Assembly: GCA_947044405.1 (NCBI GenBank)
Contig: CAMRHE010000166.1
Span: 1,054,001 to 1,118,000 of the forward strand
DNA: 64,000 nt
Direction: 5' to 3'
DNA from: Leptodactylus fallax
Lineage: Eukaryota; Chordata; Amphibia; Anura; Leptodactylidae
A program made the position numbers and the translations under genes. This document shows positions 42,769-56,381 of the stretch, piece after piece. Position 1 is the stretch's first letter; the number at the start of each line of letters is the position of its first letter. A model generated the notes under the pieces. The model was not told the DNA's origin. It searched no databases and saw nothing but the letters and a program-made list of their open reading frames with translations.

Positions 42769-43858
42769 ACTGCTGTCCGGAGATGTTACTGCACTTTCTA
42801 CATCACCCACTTATTAGAGTAAAATTTCAATAATTTGTGTTACTTTCTAAAAAGTGAAATTTGATAGATCTGGTGTACAGACAGCTAGACAGGCTAACCA
42901 TGCCTACTTCAAAAGTGAAATTAGTGGTGTAAAAATGCAAAATGTAGCTAAATTTTTGCATAAAAAAAAGCCCCAATAGTCACAAATCTCTACTCTGTTG
43001 CTTTTTAATGACAAAATTCTGGTGTATAGGGCTTAATACGTTTTCCCAATGTTTCCTGTATGAAAAGGAGGTCTAACTATCAGCAGATCTAGAACCTGAA
43101 TCTGACTCCTATAGACCTGCATTATGAGTTTGACCTTCTGTTCCTATATGATACACTAGGGGAAAATTTTAAAGCCTTGTATCCCAGCACTCCCTGCACT
43201 CTAGCCCTGCAACAGAGTAGCAGAGAGGAGGTCAGTGGAGCACATAACTTCAGAATAAAGCTATTAGTAACATAGCCACTAACATTACACTACACAGGTT
43301 ATTTTCAAGGAGACAAAACTATCTTAAAATATTTATAAAAATATCTTAAATATTTATAAACATTGGCAGAAAAAAATAGAAGTGTATGAAAATATTTTTT
43401 CTGATTTTCCCCACATGGAGGTACAGAATTTCCTGCAGAGAATCAGGTAGTTTTTGCTGCAGCTCACCTGCAGGTCCCCACTGCTTTCAGTCCTTACATT
43501 GCAAAGGTTGCAAAAGTCAAACGTGAAACTTGCAGCAATTGTTGACCTACTGTGGGTTATGCTGAGGGATTTAGTTTAAATTGTATCTACTCTTGCTACT
43601 GGCGACCACTTTGCATGTGGTCGTGGCCTTAAGGAGTTTTCCCAAACATGATATATATACCACTCCACAGGTTAGGGGATAAATGTCTTCTCATTTTCGG
43701 GCCAACTGCTGGGGTTTCCAGTGATCACAGGAAGTGTACAGGAAGGCACTGTAAGTGCCTCACAGGAATGAAGCAGTGGTGTGCATGCTCAGCTGCTAGT
43801 CACTTCAAATGTTTCTGGTCTAGATGAATAAACTGTATCTATTATTTCTTTTCTTTAG
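42769..43858. other. Sequence upstream of the first coding exon
   Basis: No gene or repeat recognised; ends in a pyrimidine-rich acceptor-like tract (tattatttcttttctttag). Confidence 0.4.
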
Positions 43859-43958
43859 GATTCTTCTTTTGAATAATTGTATACTTACTGGAGGAATAGA
43901 AACCTTGAACGGACACGCAGACTTTTTCACTGAGAAGTTCCAATAAAGGATTCGTAGA
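43859..43958 (+). other. Candidate 5' UTR portion of coding exon 1
   Basis: Between an acceptor-like AG at 43858 and the ATG. An in-frame TAA at 43944-43946 shows the coding sequence cannot extend further upstream. Confidence 0.4.
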
Positions 43959-44106
43959 ATGGAGGGGTTTCCTGCGGTGTTTTACAGTGAGCCGGCGGTT
44001 CTGGGGCTCCTTGCAAATGCTATTAGTGCATTCCTTGTGTGCATGCAAAATTTTTCCTTGTTTAACACTTCAATTAGTCCGGGGGGAGTGGAAAACATTC
44101 TTGCAG
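43959..44106 (+). CDS. Coding exon 1
   Basis: 49 codons plus one base (donor cag/gtaag, phase 1). Starts MEGFPAVFYSEPAVLGLL, the first helix of YaaH-like repeat 1. The ATG is the first after an in-frame stop, with purine at -3 and G at +4. Confidence 0.8.
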
Positions 44107-47100
44107 GTAAGAATATCACTCTGTATACATGGTACGCTGAAGAACTTTTTGTCTGTTATTTACCTAAGTTGTTACATTGTAAGCAGTCTCTTTACATTGT
44201 ATGCACTATGAATCATTGGTATTACCTTTACCATCTATTATACCTCAGCCAGTATCTACAGGTCTAATTTACTAGTATCATGGCCATTTCCAGAAAATAG
44301 CTATTTGCAAACTTTACACTGAATCACAAAAATCAACCAGTCATTACAGTATTGCCTTACCACAGGCACAGGAGGCATATGCAGGGATATGACTACTGTA
44401 ACCACCACAAATCACTGGCACAAACTAGTTGTAGTGCAATGTCACTTCATCTACCATTGATGCCACTCATCTTTGTATTGGCAGCTGCATGGAAAGCCAT
44501 TGACTGTATTAGTCACCCAAACCTTAGACTCCTATGGACTGGACATTGATGGCATATTTTAGCAATATGCCATCAATGTGTGTGGTGAGCATAGCCAGAA
44601 TTTTCCAGAGAGGGTCCACAAGTGCACCCATTCCTAATACGTATTGAATCCCCCCTCCCCCCATCTCCACCTTTGCTCTCCTGAAATCCCAGTGGACAAG
44701 AGCAGCAATGCTTGTGGGAGATCAGCGCTGCTGTCCTGTGTAGAGATTTCATAAGAGTGGCAACAGAGATCAGGAAGGGAAGGGTAGCAGCAGTAGTGGG
44801 GGAGGGGGGTTAAAAGTGGAACCACCCTTTATCTTAAAAGTAGTGCTAGTCCCCTGATGATCATCAACATCATCATTCAGGAGAGCCAGACAGGGTCTGC
44901 AAGGGGGCAGTTTTAACTATGAAACTGCTTTCTTGTGTATGCCCGTGGTGGTGGGTGTTGCAGAGCTGATGCTGTCTATACATTTAAAAGGGGTTTCTGG
45001 GATTTGGAAATATTTATCATATGACAAAAACATGAAAAAATGTGAATATTGTAAAAATTCTGCTTCTGTCCTGCACTGATGCCCGTCCTTTTCGCCTGTG
45101 TTTTCACTAGACTTCACTACCAGTGTGTCATCAGATAATGTTTTATGCCTGCAGCATCCAGTCATTGTCCAGTACTGTGATCAGAAAACCACTGTGATCA
45201 GAAGTGATCATGTTACATTTTGTTACTGTCAACATATTATTGTAAATAATGCCTAGTTGAAATACCAGCCCACCAGTGACCAATAGCAAGTATTAGCACA
45301 GGAGAGGTACTATGAGGACATTGGTAAACACACTTCTGCTCCAGTCAATGGATAATGGACTGACGGAAACAGCCGAGTGCCTTCTCTAGCTACCACGCCA
45401 TTCAATCTGTATCTCCATGTGGCAATTAGATTTAAGAGGGTGCTTGAAACTTCCATTTTAGTAACTGTGGGGATCTCCAAAATTATACATTCATGGGTTG
45501 TCCTGTGGGTAGGTGATAAATGTCAATGTGGGAAAACTCCATTAATTATTGCTGGCTTCTTATTACAGAAGGGAGTTGTCTGTAGTGTACAGATCACAAC
45601 AGGAAAAACAACTTTTAAAACACATAGTATATCAAGACAGTTATTTTATTATAAGGCATGATAAGATGTGGTAGTGTGGTACATTCTAGACTACAAGGCT
45701 ACAGCTTCTGATTATTACAAGTAGGCAGACCTTCATGTATGTAGCAGGATACTGTACCTGCAATACAATATGCAGTAAAGCAACTGTGTAAGCACACTAT
45801 TTCACACTGAAGGAAATATTAATCAATATGTACAATGTAAGAGTTGGCCCCTGTCAAAAAATTCTACTACTGTACATATAAAAATGGGATGAGGTGCTCT
45901 GCAAAATGTTCTTAATGCTAATGTATAGCGAGTATTAAAGAGGTTGTCCAGTTTCAGACAGATATTGAGAGACAAATGTTTACCAGGTCTATGTCGGTCA
46001 GTTAGGCAGTGTCAGGCATGAGCAGGAAACAGGGCGTGATTCAGAGATTCAATCAGAGGCAGCCAGTGTCAAAGCTCAGAATCACACGCCTTACCTGCTC
46101 CTGCCTGACACCCCCCACCTGACAGTACAGAACCTAAATAGCATATCAGGCACCAAAAGTAACTGAACTCATTGCTCAGGAATGGTGGGGTCTAGAGAAA
46201 AAATTCCTGCTGTGGCGGAATCAGTGGAATGGTGCCTATTAAATGATTCAAAGAGCTGGACATGGCAGAGGTGTTGAATGGATAGAAATGCAGTGCACAG
46301 TAAGAACACACTTGAATATAACATGCAAATGATAATAATTTTAATAAAGAATTTCCACAATTACAACTTTATGGCCCCATTTTAATTGTTCACATATCAC
46401 AAACAATACAATACTCTTCAAATGAATGCTAATAACAAATTTACACAGCTCAGAAACAATTAGGCCTAATGTCCATGAAAAACAGTCATGTGTGAGTCTG
46501 TGAAAGTACATGGACGGTCCTTATTCACATTGCAGTGAATGGTTTTTGAAACGGCTGTTACATGGCCATTATAGAACCCATAAATTTCAATGGGTCTATT
46601 CATATGGCACTGTTCCTGTCCATTTGACGGACAAAGATAGTGCAATGTCAGTTTTTTGATGGTCGTTAAAAACATTTATATTATATTTATAAATGCTAAT
46701 GCTATTTGTCTTAGATTTGAGTTTGCCTTCCTTCTTTTACTGCCCATTGACATCACAAACAACATTTTGACTATAGTATGTACATAGTGTGCTTAGTGTG
46801 CTAGGGCCAAGGTGTAATATAAAATGTAATTTTTCTCAATTAAATATTACAGGTATCCACCTGATTCTGATTGGAGGTATAAGTCAACTCATTGCTGGAT
46901 TCTTGTCTTTTCGGAAGTACGATCATCTAGGTGGCACCGCTTTCATTGCCTTTTCGTCATTGTGGAGCAGCTATGGTGCCACGCGAATCATTGTGGGCTC
47001 AGATACAAGCCTCCAAAACAGTTCATCATCAGTATACAATCTCACCCACATTCCAGTCAATGAAGGTGCAGTGGCTGGATTGGTAGCCTACATTTCAATT

Positions 47101-50100
47101 GCCTTCATCCTAGCATTCTGCTCAGCAACAGTCAACTATATTATGCCTTTTGTATTTGGGGCTATATTTCTAACTTTAATATTTGAGGCAGTGGGGCTGT
47201 TTGGTCATTGGGCCTTAGTGGTATCTGGGGTTATGGAGCTGATAATAGTGTTATGTGGACTTTATGGAGCAGGAGCCTTACTTTTGAAAGGTATTACCCA
47301 GAGATATGTACTTCCAGGATTTGGAAATTCTCTGTTCAATGTTCTACTTCTCGGTTCTGCCAATCGCAACTCTTCTAAAACTGCCGGGGAAGAAAAGAAA
47401 AAAAAAATACCAAGTATGCAGAGCCCATGGCACTAGGCTACATGTGTGACACCATCTCTTCTTTTATCATGGCATTCTACTGCTTTGGATACATTAAAAA
47501 CTTTTATGTAGGTTGTATTTGGATCAGCATCAATGTTCTTTCCCAAGTATGCTCCAGTTATTACAGTTATCTAAGAGATGATGTCTACCATGCAACTAAA
47601 TTTGCTCTTCACGGGATTTTCTGGTTGGTTAAGTCTTGGGAAGAGTTCACGATTTCAGTTGTTCTCAAATCTGAGAATATCACTAATAACAGAGAGTCAA
47701 TGGTTGGTGATTGGTTCTTTTTGGCGGTTGCATGTTTATTTTGCTTTTTTTTCATTAAATAAGGACCTACTAGAATTGATACATAATATGGCATTTGCTC
47801 TCTTGACTGTCTCCACAATCCAGCAGATCCCAAGCAAAGCCAGATACATATTTTTTGGAGTGACTTGCAGTATATTTACTGCAGTTTCTCTTTACACTAC
47901 ATTTGCCAGCCTTGTTAACTCAATTGCAGAGAAAGTGTTAATACCCATTGGAAACATAGTGATATCCAAAGCCAAGTTTCAAGATGTCCTTGTATGGGGT
48001 AGGAAATGCCTTAAGAAGCAAGGAGAAGAACTGGACATTAAGGAGAATCTCAGCTCTCGTCCTTCAGACCCCCTGTTTTATATCTGCAATGGATTGGCTG
48101 CCCTTGCTGCTATTCAGAGCTCATTAGACAATACAACAGAGGCACATCTGTCTATTCCTTGGGTGCTCATACCTGGTGCTATTATGCAGCTGTATGTCTG
48201 TAGAATTGATATTCAAGCAGGACGAAGATTTGGTTCAGTTTTGCCATTTTGCTTCTCTGCTGTCTGGGCTACTTGGGTATGGCTACGTTTTGCAGGTATG
48301 GAATATACACTGTTGTTTTTAGTCTATATAGTAATATATTGTTATGTATATACATATGTGCCCATCTTTAACTTTGACTTTGGTTAAACACTCCAATTTC
48401 TCATTAAAAAAATTAAATACAATATCATAACATCCTAGCAAAGCCCTTCACAGGCTAAAAGTCTTTGCACAAACACTGGGTGACAGACATATCGTAGGAT
48501 ATTACTTTATAACAGATTATTGTGAAGCGGGGGTCTTGATAAGCTGATCAACTTGTGTGATGGATAGTAAGATAGGACACATCTGTAATACATTACATAA
48601 CCTTAATGTTATTGAAACCTCTAGTGATGAGTCGACCACACAAATTTGTACAGAACAATGGTCTTTTATAGAGGTGGTCCTCTCAAAGAAAAAAGTATAC
48701 AGAATGTAGGCTAAAGTATTACAAGGAGTCAATAAGCATCTACAACACAACAAAAATCAAATAATGATGAAAGTCCAAAATCATGTCTTTTATGCTTGGT
48801 ATCACATCGGCATATTACAAAGAACCAAGCCTAAACTGGGAGTAGTAAAACAGCCATGGTACTGTACACAAGCTGATTCAGCCCACACACAAAACCATAG
48901 GGGGCCCCAACTATTTCTGAGTGCCCTGGTGAACAATACATTTGCTAGTTCTAGATGGCCCCTTTATTCATGCTTCCCAGCCTGCCCCCCCCCCCCCCTT
49001 CTCATTCTGGGTTCCCAGCACAGTATTTCTTTAAATATTGGTCCTCAACTAGAATTCCCTCTCATTCCTGGTGAGCCAGACCATGGCTCTGCTCCCATTC
49101 ATAGACCCCAACATGGATTCACTTTCCATTACCCCTTTCACTGCTAACCTTGACTATACTTGTGGACATTTATTAGGCCACATATGGACTTTAAAGTTTA
49201 CCCAGAAATACCCACAAAATACCCATTTTGGAGTGGAGTTTTATAACGATTGCTCTTTTTGTGAACCAAGACTGTCCCAACAAAATTGGGACTGCTGGCA
49301 TATACAGTATGCTTGGCTCCTCAGTGGTAGATTGCAGTCTCCATTGTTCAGCAATCACACATTGAGGGCTCTCTACTCCAGTGTGATGCTGGCACATGAT
49401 ATCTCTGGCAAGTCTCTTCCTTTTGCTAGCTTACAGTCCAGTGATGAGGTGCAGCACAGGCTGTGTCCATATCACAGTGTATGTAAGTCTAATATGTGAT
49501 CTTTTCAAAGGGGTTCCCATTGAAAAAATGTGCTAAAAAGTGGTCTTTGGTTGGATAAAGGGGTGGTAAGCTTATGGAGAGGCTGCTTCCATAAAGTATA
49601 ATGGGTGGAAGAAAATTGTCCTGGAAAAAAATCTGGTCTTTAACAGGTAAGGTCTTCCTAAATGGGTGGTCTTCTGGAGAGGTTTCACTATATATAGATA
49701 AAATTGTCAGTAGATATTTTTACAGTATATTACAATAGAATTGTATTTTTTTGGGGCAGCGTCCTGAACATTATCCTTGTTTCCTAGTCTTATAATTTAT
49801 TAACAATATGAAATTGTTTAAAATGTTTCCTTTTTTATTTTCTGTGTAAAGAATATAGCACTTTTAAAGATCTCATAAGCAACAGTGTTCTGTAGGCATC
49901 TGTAAATCTAATACAAGTAAATGATGTTTCTCCTTAGGTTATTTGCTGGGAATCTCTGCAGATAATGATGGAGGCTTCACAGCTGGTGCAGTTGCTTTTA
50001 TGGTAATCAACGTATTTCTTATAGCCTTTGGTGAGTAGAATTTGTAGTTATTACTTACAGGCAAATTGGGAACTTGTTTAGAGATTAGCAGAAGTAGGGA

Positions 50101-53100
50101 TGGTCTTGTACAGTGTTTGCAGCTTAACAGGAGAGCTCAGAAATAGCTATACTGTATATCAAATTAATGGCCAAAGGTGGCAAAGCACAATTCAGACTCA
50201 TAGCGTGACCTAGTTTTGTGCAAAAACAATTTTGCTTCAAGATTATAGGTATAAATTTCCTCAATATATGTATTATTTTCAACAGGTCATATTAATGTTA
50301 GAATTTAAATGTACACATGGACTGCATTTAAAGGGAACCTGTCATGTTGATTATGCAGTCCTAAAATAGCAGGTTACAGAACAGGAGAATGATATATAAT
50401 CTGTCAACCATTACCACCAACCACAATGCCAAGCATTGACTGGAGTGGTATAAAACATAATGCCATCACAGGAATCTGGAGCACTGGAATCATATTTTGC
50501 AGAGAGGGGGATCATAGATCTCTATCTGGCAGTCTCATAGATGATTCTGGGTTTGGCAATTACCAGTAAAATATTAATATTAATTAAAATATTAAATATT
50601 GGGGGAAGTTCTTTTCTGTTCCAGTATGACTGTGGCCTAGGGCAGAAAGTAAAGTCCATAAAGGCTTGGTTGTGTGAGTCTGCTTTGAAAGAACTTGACT
50701 GGCCCTTCCAGACTGCTGGCATTAACCCCATGGAACACCTTTGGAGTGAACCACACCAGAGATTGCGAGACAGTCCACCATCAGTGTCTAATCTTACAAA
50801 TGCTATTCTAGATGAAGGGACAGAAATTCTTACAGACACATTTATAAAAAGTGTTTAAGAAGAGTGGAAGCTGATTTAGATGCAAAGGAGGGACCAACTC
50901 CATATTAATGCCTATGGATTTAGAATGGGACGTTCTGTGGGCGTAATATATGTTACAGGATAATAATTTTATTTACATTTTCTATCCTTTCTGAACTAAG
51001 TTGTCAAGTGGGCAGCTCTAACACTGATTTACATCTTTCCTTGTATATGTCTGCATATGGAGACATCTGTTAAACAATCATAGGAACACACCCTCTTGAC
51101 AACTAAACTCTGAAAGAATAGAGACTTAAATTAATAAATTAGAGGTTATACTAAATCTTTTCCCATAAAACTACATATTCATCTATTCATATTGGACTAC
51201 ATTTTTAGGGTGACAGAAGTATTGGCATTCAATTAATTGAGGGAAATGTTTGAAAGGATTGTCCTGTCTTTTGATGTTGATGATCTATCCTTGTCCTTGT
51301 CTTTTGTTAATCCATATCAGATTGGTTGGGGTCCCACATATAGAACTATACAGTAGACAGAGCCAGAAACTGCTGGCTCCAATTACTATGTAGTGGTTGT
51401 GCCACTCTATTGCAGCTGAACTGTAGTAACCCACAATGACCAGTAGAAAATGGATGGAATCATCTGTCTCTGCTTCCATCCACTGTATAGTTCCATGAAA
51501 GGTAGCTGCTAAAAACTCCTAATTGTGGGGATGCTGGAAGTCGTACCCTCACCAACCTGATATTGAGAATAGGTAATTGATATCAAAATGCTAAAAACCC
51601 CTTTTAATTGATCCAATGTAATTATTTGCCCATAATCATTGTCAAGTATTAATAGATTAATTCTTATATTACATACTATAGAAGTATCGTTGGATGAACA
51701 TGCAATGCATTATGAATATTTAGGAGGCCATGTGGGTGTGTGAACATCCATGAAGCTTTATCAAATGTATTTCGATAATTGTTCAATATATGCAGAAATA
51801 TATATATATATAATATTCACTGGAAGGAAACATCACTTGATGGCTCCAATTACTAAAGAACTGCAGTAACCTTGGTTGACAGTAAATCATGATTATGATA
51901 GATTTTACGCAACATTCTTATAATATCTATTGTTGATGCCTTTCTTCCAGCTACACATGCTAACGTTGTTCTTCTACTTGTCACTGTTATGATGGAGGTT
52001 GTGATTGTCAGCTTCCTTCTCTTCACTTTGGAAAGGCTTCCTCTGCAATTTGAAAGTAAGTCTTATAAATCTAAGTACTGATGAAGTAAGGTACATCAAT
52101 GCGTATAATAAATATTCAATAGTCAACATAAATCATTTCATATAGAATGTTATTTACAAAGATCATTACATTATGCATACAGTTTTCAAGTTTGAAGAAC
52201 ATTCACAAAAGGCAGGAAATGACATAAAAATAACAAAATAACCTATACTCTTCTAATAAATCCCCTTCTGTTCCAGTGTTCTCACTGGTCTTTGTTGATA
52301 TTCCTTCAGAGGTGATCATGTGATCGCTACAGTCAATCACTAGTTCCAACAGTATCTTTACCATACAGTACTTGCCAGCATCCCTATTGAGACCAGTGAT
52401 TGGCTGCAGCAGTAAGGTGGGTAAACAGCAGTCATGGTGGTGCTGGAGAGGTTGGATAGGCAGGGGATTTACTAGGGGAATATTGTTTTTGTTGTTTTTG
52501 TTTATTTAAGCCATTCCTGTGTCTATTCAACTTTCTTCCAACACACAAAACCTTTTTAGGGCTAAGGTCCCACATAGCGAGCCGCAGCAAAAAAGTGCTG
52601 TGGAAAAAACCGTGGCGGAAACACATTGCGGTTTTTCCTGCAGCGCTTTTCACAGAAAGTCTTTCTGCCTCAATTATACCTATAGGGAAACCGCCAGCAT
52701 TGCTGTAGGTATAATTGACATGCTGCGATTTCCAAAAACGCAACAGTTTTGGAAATTGCAGCTTTTCCGCTGCATGTACTTTTCTGCAATGTGTGGATGT
52801 GCTAAAATCCCATCCACTTTGCCGGGACTGTAAAACACTGCAGTTTTTGCCACGGCGTTTACACCACATGGGGCCCCAGCCTTAATCTAAAATAACTATC
52901 TTTACTTACTGACCCTTAGACTTCCATTTTTAAATGCTAATGTTAATATACTGTAATCAAATATTAATATACACAACTAAATGCCTTTCTTTTGCATTAT
53001 CTTCCCCTATAGTAACCGTGCTATCCATCTTTAGCATCATTTGCCTCTATGGTTTTTTGGCTTCTATGATAAACTGCTTGTTCAACAAAGAACTGATCCC

Positions 53101-55381
53101 ACTGGGACCTCCGTTGTTCAAGGTAAACCCTACCCAACATTAATCTGATCAAGTTCTAATGTAAAATAAGATCAGTGTTCATTAAATATGTGCCACTAGA
53201 CCTCTCAGGCCAGTCATATAGAATATTCATCCCAATCTTGTCTAATTATCATTTGTGCTATACTGTAGTCTTCAGGGCAACAAGTGTGGGCTTTGCTTAT
53301 AGCCCCTGTAGGTACTGTAGCAGGCTGCAGTTCCCATTTTCCATTGCTATTATTCATTCTAGATTAAAATCCTGCTAATGTATTCTTCTGGCAGTTAAAG
53401 AGCAAATCTCTGCCCTCTTCTGCATTTTATAATGCATTCCCTCACTGTTGATCCTCCAACATTAGTTTTTAGTTACAGCTTCCCCATCCTCTGCTGTTTC
53501 ATACAATACCCTCCTACAGCTAGTGCTAAAACTGAGCAGGCTTGAACAGCAAACTAAAGCTGAAATACAGGTCTATGCAATTTTGCCAGTAGGTGGTGAG
53601 TGCTTATGAGGGAAACTACTGAAAAGATTTAGCATATACAGTGTATATATATATATATATATATATACAGTCATATGAAAAAGTTTGGGCACCCCTATTA
53701 ATCTTAATCATTTTTAGTTCTAAATATTTGGGTGTTTGCAACAGCCATTTCAATTTGATATATCTAATATCTGATGGACACAGTAATATTTCAGGATTGA
53801 AATGAGGTTTATTGTACTAACAGAAAATGTGCAATATGCATTAAACCAAAATTTGACCGGTGCAAAAATTTGGGTACCCTTATCATTTTATTGATTTGAA
53901 TACTCCTAACTACTTTTTACTGACTTACTGAAGCACAAAATTGGTTTTGTAACCTCATTGAGCTATGAACTTCATAGCCAGGTGTATCAAATCATGAGAA
54001 AAGGTATTTAAGGTGGCCAACTGCAAGTTGTTCTCCTATTTGAATCTCCTCTGAAGAGTGGCATCATGGGCTCCTCAAAACAACTCTCAAATGATCTGAA
54101 AACAAAGATTGTTCAACATAGTTGTTCAGGGGAAGGATACAAAAAGTTGTCTCAGAGATTTAACCTGTCAGTTTCCACTGTGAGGAACATAGTAAGGAAA
54201 TGGAAGACCACAGGGACAGTTCTTGTTAAGCCCAGAAGTGGCAGGCCAAGAAAAATATCAGAAAGGCAGAGAAGAAGAATGGTGAGAACAGTCAAGGACA
54301 ATCCACAGACCACCTCCAAAGAGCTGCAGCATCATCTTGCTGCAGATGGTGTCACTGTGCATCGGTCAACAATACAGTACACTTTGCACAAGGAGAAGCT
54401 GTATGGGAGAGTGATGCGAAAGAAGCCGTTTCTGAAAGCGCGCCACAAACAGAGTCGCCTGAGGTATGTAAAAGCACATTTGGACAAGCCAGCTTCATTT
54501 TGGAAGAAGGTCCTGTGGACTGATGAAACAAAGATTGAGTTGTTTGGTCATACAAAAAGGCGTTATGCATGGCGTCAAAAAAACACAGCATTCCAAGAAA
54601 AACACTTGCTACTCACTGTAAAATTTGGTGGAGGTTCCATCATGCTTTGGGGCTGTGTGGCCAATGCCGGCACCGGGAATCTTGTTAAAGTTGAGGGTCG
54701 CATGGATTCAACTCAGTATCAGCAGATTCTTGAGAATAATGTACAAGAATCAGTGACGAATTTGAAGTTACGCCGGGGATGGATATTTCAGCAAGACAAT
54801 GATCCAAATCTACTCAGGCATTCATGCAGAGGAACAATTACAATGTTCTGGAATGGCCATCCCAGTCCCCAGACCTGAATATCATTGAACATCTGTGGGA
54901 TAATCTGAAGCGGGCTGTCCATGCTCGGCGACCATCAAACTTAACTGAACTGGAATTGTTTTGTAAAGAGGAATGGTCAAAAATACCTTCATCCAGGATC
55001 CAGGAACTGATTAAAAGCTACAGGAAGCGACTAGAGGCTGTTATTTTTGCAAAAGGAGGATCTACTAAATATTAATGTCACTTTTCTGTTGAGGTGCCCA
55101 TACTTTTGCACCGGTCAAATTTTGGTTTAATGCATATTGTACATTTTCTGTTAGTACAATAAACCTCATTTCAATCCTGAAATATTACTGTGTCCATCAG
55201 TTATTAGATATATCAAATTGAAATGGCTGTTGCAAACACCCAAATATTTAGAACTAAAAATGATTAAGATTAATAGGGGTGCCCAAACTTTTTCATATGA
55301 CTGTATATATATATATATACACACACCATGAAGTGTACTTGGCTGAACCCAACACCCGGACATTAAAAAAAATATATATTT

Positions 55382-55439
<58 letters not shown>

Positions 55440-56310
55440 GTAATAAAGATATACATTTATATATACATGCAAAAGATTTGCATGTATATATAAACATGGA
55501 AAACCAGAGCTCAGAAGGGTGGATGGAAGGGAGTCCAGGTGAGTATAGATTGTTTTGTTCTTTTTACTCTCTACTAGCATTTGAGAACTTATTTTTCAGA
55601 CCTTGTTAACAGAATCATTGTATAGGAACAAAATGTAACATTTATATCAGAATACATTTTATCTGTGTAAATTAATGTTGTCACAGAAACAAGAACCAGA
55701 GAAGAAGGAAGATGTTTCCAGCTCCTGCATCCTCACTCAGTCTCGTCGTACAAGTAGCCTGAGAACTATAGCAAAGATATTAGAAAGTGGTGGAGTATGT
55801 GGCATCCCAACAGATACGGTTTATGCACTGGCTGCTTCATGCAAACATCCAGATGCCATTAAGAGGATTTATGCTATAAAGGTAAGAGCAATATAAGCCC
55901 ATAGGTTTACTAGAGCTGTATCTAGGTAATTTTTCTTCACCAAAGACATAGACTCAGAGTGCTCCCACCAATGTTTGTACAATGTTTGTACTACTGAAAG
56001 AGTAATTTTCCTCCCCAATAAATTGGAGAGGTAATGTGTAGATGTCTAAACTGCCTTTTCTCCTATCATAAAAATGTCCCATAGTCCTTTGTACAGTATA
56101 CTTTTTGCATGGAATAAATCATGTACCAGCTCTTGTACAGGACTTGTAGGTGTCTTTTATATAAGTTGAAAAAGCTCGATTTATTTAGCCTCACATTATA
56201 AGTGAGTTACAGTTACAGACTCTAGTTATGGCAACCTGAAGAGCATGTTACAGTCCCAGCAGAGCCACAAAATCAAGTTCCACAGAACATCACATGTTGC
56301 ACATGCCAAC

Positions 56311-56381
<71 letters not shown>

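Noticed and set aside
47578..47760. Treating the three exon-2 frames as separate small genes
   Set aside because: The segments join in order into continuous YaaH-like repeats, with the breaks at homopolymers and splice phases preserved.
55293..55580. Open frames with YIYIYI repeats
   Set aside because: Translation of the TA microsatellite.
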